From contig JAEZKS010000260.1 in assembly GCA_023436075.1 (NCBI GenBank), forward strand, positions 1 to 9,253: DNA of 9,253 nt, read 5' to 3'. The notes below the pieces were generated by a model. It was not told where the DNA came from, searched no databases, and worked only from the letters and a program-made list of their open reading frames with translations. Positions 6,440 to 9,253 of this stretch are shown here, in pieces. Origin of the DNA: Methanobacteriota archaeon (GTDB taxonomy: Archaea; Halobacteriota; Methanocellia; Methanocellales; Methanocellaceae). The number at the start of each line of letters is the position of its first letter. The first letter of the stretch is position 1. Position numbers and translations under genes: made by a program.

Positions 6440-6480
6440 GGGTCGCCGGGCCCTCATGTTAAGGTCGCAGTCGGCTGGCA

Positions 6481-6789
6481 TCAGTCAAGTATATCTTTCG
6501 TGTAGTCGTGCGCTTTCTCGCCCGACACCCAGAAACGGTCTTTCACTATGAGAACGCGCTTTCGCAACTCCATCAGCGGCCCGTAGACGTCATGGATTTC
6601 GCTCTTCCACATGGCCGAGGTCTTCTCCCGCGTCTCGTCGTCCATCTTCATCATGATCAGGAACACGTCCGAGTAATGCTCCAGGTTCCGCACGTCCTTC
6701 TCCAGCGCTTCCTCGTCTGCCAGCATCTTGGAGATGATGGCATTGATGTTGCCCGTCGTATGCTCCAGCACTTCCTGTTTGGTCGGCAT
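6481..6789 (-). CDS. Small helical protein of unknown function (102 aa)
   Basis: From ATG 6789 the product is 102 residues, charged and predicted almost wholly helical (LEHTTGNINAIISKMLADEE..., RNLEHYSDVFLIMMKMDDET...), ending in YTKDILD. It has no membrane segment, cysteines or motif that I recognise. The frame is open for 34 more codons upstream (to 6891), but that part overlaps the end of the preceding gene and carries the promoter-like sequence. GGAG at 6797-6800, 7 nt before the ATG, supports 6789. The gap to the winged-helix gene upstream is 95 nt and has its own TATA-like box, so it can be expressed separately from the transporter operon while lying in the same direction. Confidence 0.72.
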   Translation of the reverse strand: MPTKQEVLEHTTGNINAIISKMLADEEALEKDVRNLEHYSDVFLIMMKMDDETREKTSAMWKSEIHDVYGPLMELRKRVLIVKDRFWVSGEKAHDYTKDILD

Positions 6790-6830
6790 AATAAGACTCC
6801 ATTGATCGATAGATGGATACGTTCGCGAAA

Positions 6831-6841
6831 AGCTTAATACC
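6831..6841 (-). promoter_or_regulatory. TATA-like box for the 102-aa gene
   Basis: On the minus strand GTATTAAGCT is centred ~47 nt before ATG 6789. This predicts a start near 6810 and a ~20-nt leader that contains the GGAG at 6797-6800. Near-palindromic ATTGATCGAT (6801-6810) and TCGATCGA (6858-6865) flank the box and could be operator sites. Confidence 0.4.
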
Positions 6842-6884
6842 TGTTTCACTCGATGCTTCGATCGATTGACTCTAAGACGTAGAC

Positions 6885-7199
6885 TTACCACTCTTTTCTA
6901 CGGTCTCCGCTCAGCTCCCTGGTCAGCGCGCCAACGAGGTCACGATGTTTCTTCAGGATGTCATACCAGGTTTCGCCTCGCTCTGTCATCGTGTACCCGT
7001 CTTCCTTGTTCCCGGTGATGAGGCCCTTTTCGATCATGTAATCGATATTCCGATCCGTGTGATACGGGTTGCCTGCTCGGCGATAGAAGTCGTACCACAG
7101 TACCTTGCCGCGCTGGGCCTGCATAGTGTGGACGATCTCGAGGTATTCCATCAGCCGCTCGGCCGCCCGTGATGGCGGGGGAGCCTTGCCCTGGGGCAT
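6885..7199 (-). CDS. Winged-helix DNA-binding protein, probable regulator of the transporter operon
   Basis: The 104-residue protein has a compact winged-helix layout: helix 12-30 (AAERLMEYLEIVHTMQAQRG), helix 35-42, recognition region ~45-60 (PYHTDRNIDYMIEKGLI), then the wing and 'GYTMTERGETW' at 68-78. The YL/MIEKGLI...GYxxTExG pattern is common in archaeal winged-helix proteins of the Sso10a/PadR-like kind. Helix 76-95 could mediate dimerisation. Its ATG is 3 nt after the stop of the membrane-protein gene, and GGGGAG just inside that gene's end serves as ribosome-binding site, so it is cotranscribed with the transporter genes. Control of that operon is inferred from position; the effector is unknown. 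Confidence 0.8.
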   Translation of the reverse strand: MPQGKAPPPSRAAERLMEYLEIVHTMQAQRGKVLWYDFYRRAGNPYHTDRNIDYMIEKGLITGNKEDGYTMTERGETWYDILKKHRDLVGALTRELSGDRRKEW

Positions 7200-7202
7200 A
7201 GG

Positions 7203-8006
7203 TTACTCCCCGATCTCCTGCTCTATGTGCATCAGCCGGGCATAACGTGCCTTAAGCTTGAAATACCACCGGATCAGCAGCGGCCCGGCTACCAGCAGCA
7301 TCACGCACCCGATCGTTTCCCCGATCGCGGCGGCGGCATCGGTCAGGTCGGTGCTCCCGGCATTGATGTGCTGCCAGCTCGCCAGCGCATACGTGGCGAG
7401 GACGAAGCCGAAGATCAGCGCAAGGACCCCCACCAGGAGGTACATCAGTATGCTATTGTTCAGGTCGCCGGCCAGTGTCCGGGCATCCTTCCACAGGTCG
7501 TCGTACGTGGCCTTGAGCTCGATCAGATCGCTTTCTCCGGCCGCTGGCAGCGCCCTGGCTTCACGTGCGTTCCTATGTCCGAAGCGACGGGCGTAGGCAT
7601 AGGAGATGAGACCGGTCACCGCTATCTGGATGAGCAGGATGAGCAGAACGACGAGCCATGCCGGGAGATCTGCCCAGGATACTGGAGCGCTCGTGAGCAT
7701 GGCGTACATCGCCTTGGCTGCAAACAGGACGAGGATGGAGAGGGGAATGTATGCGACGAAGCTGCCGGCGATCACACCAGATACGAACGAATTTTTACCG
7801 CTGGCGTCATAGCGGGAAACAAGCATGCCAGCGAAGATGCCTGCAACGATATATGCCAGGATATCCATGGCCAGCAGCGCGATCAATGGCAACATGCGCT
7901 GGTCTCCGAAGTCTATCATGTTCGTCCCGATGATGACCAGGTTCAGCACCAGGATCGTAAAGCCTATCAGACCGGCAATAATCCCCGATTCCCATGTCCT
8001 GTCCAT
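7203..8006 (-). CDS. Six-helix membrane protein linked to an ABC transporter
   Basis: From ATG 8006 this is a 267-residue integral membrane protein with predicted helices at about 7-30, 38-63, 73-100, 115-140, 186-210 and 225-248, and a charged cytoplasmic-type loop at 141-185 (AREARALPAAGESDLIELKA...). I do not recognise the family. The start is decided by GGAGG (complement of 8014-8018), 7 nt before the ATG and the best Shine-Dalgarno in the window. The frame extends 26 codons further to a TTG at 8084, but that segment is proline-rich and unlike the rest. It sits between the ABC-2 permease and the winged-helix gene, so it may be an accessory or second membrane subunit of the exporter. Confidence 0.8.
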   Translation of the reverse strand: MDRTWESGIIAGLIGFTILVLNLVIIGTNMIDFGDQRMLPLIALLAMDILAYIVAGIFAGMLVSRYDASGKNSFVSGVIAGSFVAYIPLSILVLFAAKAMYAMLTSAPVSWADLPAWLVVLLILLIQIAVTGLISYAYARRFGHRNAREARALPAAGESDLIELKATYDDLWKDARTLAGDLNNSILMYLLVGVLALIFGFVLATYALASWQHINAGSTDLTDAAAAIGETIGCVMLLVAGPLLIRWYFKLKARYARLMHIEQEIGE

Positions 8007-8008
8007 AA

Positions 8009-8110
8009 CTATGCCTCCGATGACGTCTGGCGCCGGCGAGGGCTCAGGGCCCTCATATGCCGGGCATTCTTCACCGTTCTGCAACGTATCATACGATCGC
8101 TGATAATCAT
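8009..8110 (-). CDS. Possible small basic protein (33 aa) between permease and membrane protein
   Basis: The 112-nt gap between the permease stop and the next gene contains an ATG frame from 8110 to a TAG ending at 8009, preceded 4 nt upstream by AGGAG. An alternative ATG at 8122 overlaps the permease stop as ATGA and adds four codons. The product is arginine-rich (SPRRRQTSSEA at the end) with no motif. It ends 2 nt before the next start codon and covers that gene's GGAGG, so it could be a leader peptide that couples translation, or a chance frame. Confidence 0.25.
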   Translation of the reverse strand: MIISDRMIRCRTVKNARHMRALSPRRRQTSSEA

Positions 8111-8118
8111 TCTGCTCC

Positions 8119-8925
8119 TCATATCTCGACCTGCTGGATTTGCCGTATGGCGATCGCGGCCATGATTACTGCCCATGCCAAGGCTGCGATCACCTGGATC
8201 AGATAATCTGACGGTAGTGAGTTCCCGATAGCGATGTCCCGGGCGAGCCCGGACAAGTCCCAGACAAAGTATGGCGCGATGTCCGGAAGCAGGCCAGCCG
8301 CGGTCAGCCCCAGGAAGAGGTAAATGACGCCGAACCCGATGACGGCGTAGCGCGACTGGGTGATCGTGCCCATCAGGAAGGTCATGCACAAGTAGAACAG
8401 GCAAAGCAATGCCATGATGCCCAGCCCGACGGCGAAACCGGTGGCGTTGATCAGGCCTCCGGTATACAGCGAGAGCACCCCGTAGGCGACGATGCCAGGA
8501 ACAACGACCATAATGATCATGATGGCTATGACATTAGCCGCCATTTTGGAGAGGACGAACGACGGGCGGGATACGGGCTTGGACATGATCCATGCCATCG
8601 TGCCGAGTTCGCGTTCCCTGATGATCGAGTCGTGCACCAGGATGACGATACCCGCCGGCAGGTACAAACCTGCGAGTGTAAAGAACATGCCGGTGGCCTG
8701 CTGGACGATCTTCTCTGTAGAGTTGATGCGAGGTTCCTGGCTGAAAACAACGGGCAGGATGTACAGGTTAGCGATGATCAGCACGTCCAGCAAGATGAAC
8801 CAGACGATCAGATGGGTCAGCCATTTGCCGGTCCTCCACCACTGAACATTCTCGTTGGCGAACATGTTGCGGAAGCCGGCAAGCCAGCCGTTCTCGGTCT
8901 CGAGAACGAAGTGATCGTCACGCAT
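8119..8925 (-). CDS. ABC-2 type transporter permease
   Basis: The 268-residue protein has six predicted transmembrane helices at about 38-60, 78-98, 127-150, 162-186, 194-212 and 242-262, the usual size and topology of an ABC-2 exporter subunit. The stretch 104-128, ERELGTMAWIMSKPVSRPSF and following, is the hallmark 'E.e.GT...lskPvsR....K' segment of the NosY/ABC2_membrane_2 group, which lies next to the ATPase-coupling region. The ATG at 8925 overlaps the ATPase stop by 8 nt (ATGCGTGA), so translation is coupled and the two form one transporter. Substrates of this group include drugs, peptides, lipids and copper-related proteins; nothing here discriminates. Confidence 0.9.
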   Translation of the reverse strand: MRDDHFVLETENGWLAGFRNMFANENVQWWRTGKWLTHLIVWFILLDVLIIANLYILPVVFSQEPRINSTEKIVQQATGMFFTLAGLYLPAGIVILVHDSIIRERELGTMAWIMSKPVSRPSFVLSKMAANVIAIMIIMVVVPGIVAYGVLSLYTGGLINATGFAVGLGIMALLCLFYLCMTFLMGTITQSRYAVIGFGVIYLFLGLTAAGLLPDIAPYFVWDLSGLARDIAIGNSLPSDYLIQVIAALAWAVIMAAIAIRQIQQVEI

Positions 8926-9253
8926 TCTGCTCGCCCCCGACGAGGCCTATGAAGATGTCTTCCAGACGGCGCTTCTTCGGCGCGAACTCTTTCACTGAGA
9001 TTCCATCGCAACTGGCGAGCAGGCCGAACAGGCGGTCTTCGCAGGCTTTACCGTCACTGACCGCAATCTCATACCGGACACATTCGCCAATGGGCGTTGC
9101 TGCGACTGAGGATACCCACGATTGTGCCTCGACCAATTGTCGCAAAGCCTCGTGGTTGCCTGAGACCACGACATGGTAGACCTGGCTGCTGCTGTCGCCA
9201 GCCAACAGCTCGTCGATCGGCGCCTGTGCCACCAGCCGGCCCTTGTTCAGGAT
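8918..9253 (-). CDS. C-terminal part of an ABC transporter ATP-binding protein
   Basis: The frame is open to the window edge. It begins ILNKGRLVAQAPIDELL, the standard stretch after the H-loop in CcmA/NatA-type ATPases ('ilnkGrivaeGtpeeL'), and ends LEDIFIGLVGGEQNA, matching the usual 'sLEdvFlxltg' C-terminus. Walker A, signature and Walker B motifs lie outside the window, so only 111 residues of about 300 are visible. A GTG at 9232 is in frame but is clearly internal. It powers the ABC-2 permease encoded by the overlapping next gene. The operon promoter must lie beyond 9253. Confidence 0.88.
   Translation of the reverse strand: MLNKGRLVAQAPIDELLAGDSSSQVYHVVVSGNHEALRQLVEAQSWVSSVAATPIGECVRYEIAVSDGKACEDRLFGLLASCDGISVKEFAPKKRRLEDIFIGLVGGEQNA

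Noticed and set aside
8007..8084. 26-codon N-terminal extension of the six-helix membrane protein from a TTG
   Set aside because: GGAGG lies 7 nt before ATG 8006 and the extension is proline-rich with no structural continuity, so the shorter start was kept.
7227..8165. Plus-strand frame of 312 codons opposite the six-helix membrane protein
   Set aside because: The product is rich in H, Q, D and C without any fold. The opposite strand has a clear Shine-Dalgarno, membrane helices and operon spacing.

Overview
The window looks like a piece of a mesophilic methanogen-type euryarchaeal chromosome, possibly Methanocella-like. That placement is inferred from gene content, moderate-to-high GC coding sequence and signals in the DNA, without any database search. 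The archaeal signals are TATA-like boxes (TTTAAA, CTTTTTAAT, TTTTATCTTA) about 25-28 nt upstream of several start codons, T-rich rather than hairpin-plus-U termination after at least one gene, and an Rsm22-type methyltransferase with an N-terminal winged-helix-like region and a C-terminal OB-like region.

Layout. Positions 1-102 (+) are the last 33 codons of a probable nitroreductase. Positions 190-990 (+) hold a two-gene unit: a cysteine-rich ArsR-family repressor whose cysteines resemble the CadC metal site, and a UspA protein 3 nt downstream with its own GGAG. Positions 1092-2042 (-) encode an unrecognised soluble protein that reads as two copies of a ~130-residue block, each made of two small units with a HicB/UPF0150-like flavour. 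An AT-rich gap (2043-2162) carries U-tract terminators and a promoter. Positions 2163-2711 (-) encode a four-helix membrane protein. It is divergent from a TPR protein (2864-4534, +), and the spacer between them carries short overlapping inverted repeats. Positions 4545-4735 contain a dispersed-repeat-type palindrome built of CGCCAAG motifs. Positions 4864-6345 (+) encode the Rsm22/METTL17-type protein, with four cysteines likely to bind an Fe-S cluster.

The right third is transcribed leftward. It holds the C-terminus of an ABC ATPase (8918-9253, running off the window), an ABC-2 permease (overlapping it by 8 nt), a possible 33-codon small ORF, a six-helix membrane protein (strong GGAGG), a winged-helix regulator (3 nt downstream), and after a separate promoter a 102-residue helical protein. 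The first four main genes look like one transporter operon with its regulator at the distal end.

The most unusual items are the duplicated HicB-like protein, the metal-type repressor wired to UspA instead of an efflux pump, the long CGCCAAG palindrome, and an orphan TATA box with a hairpin in the convergent gap at 6391-6439. I see no CRISPR array, transposase, rRNA or tRNA.
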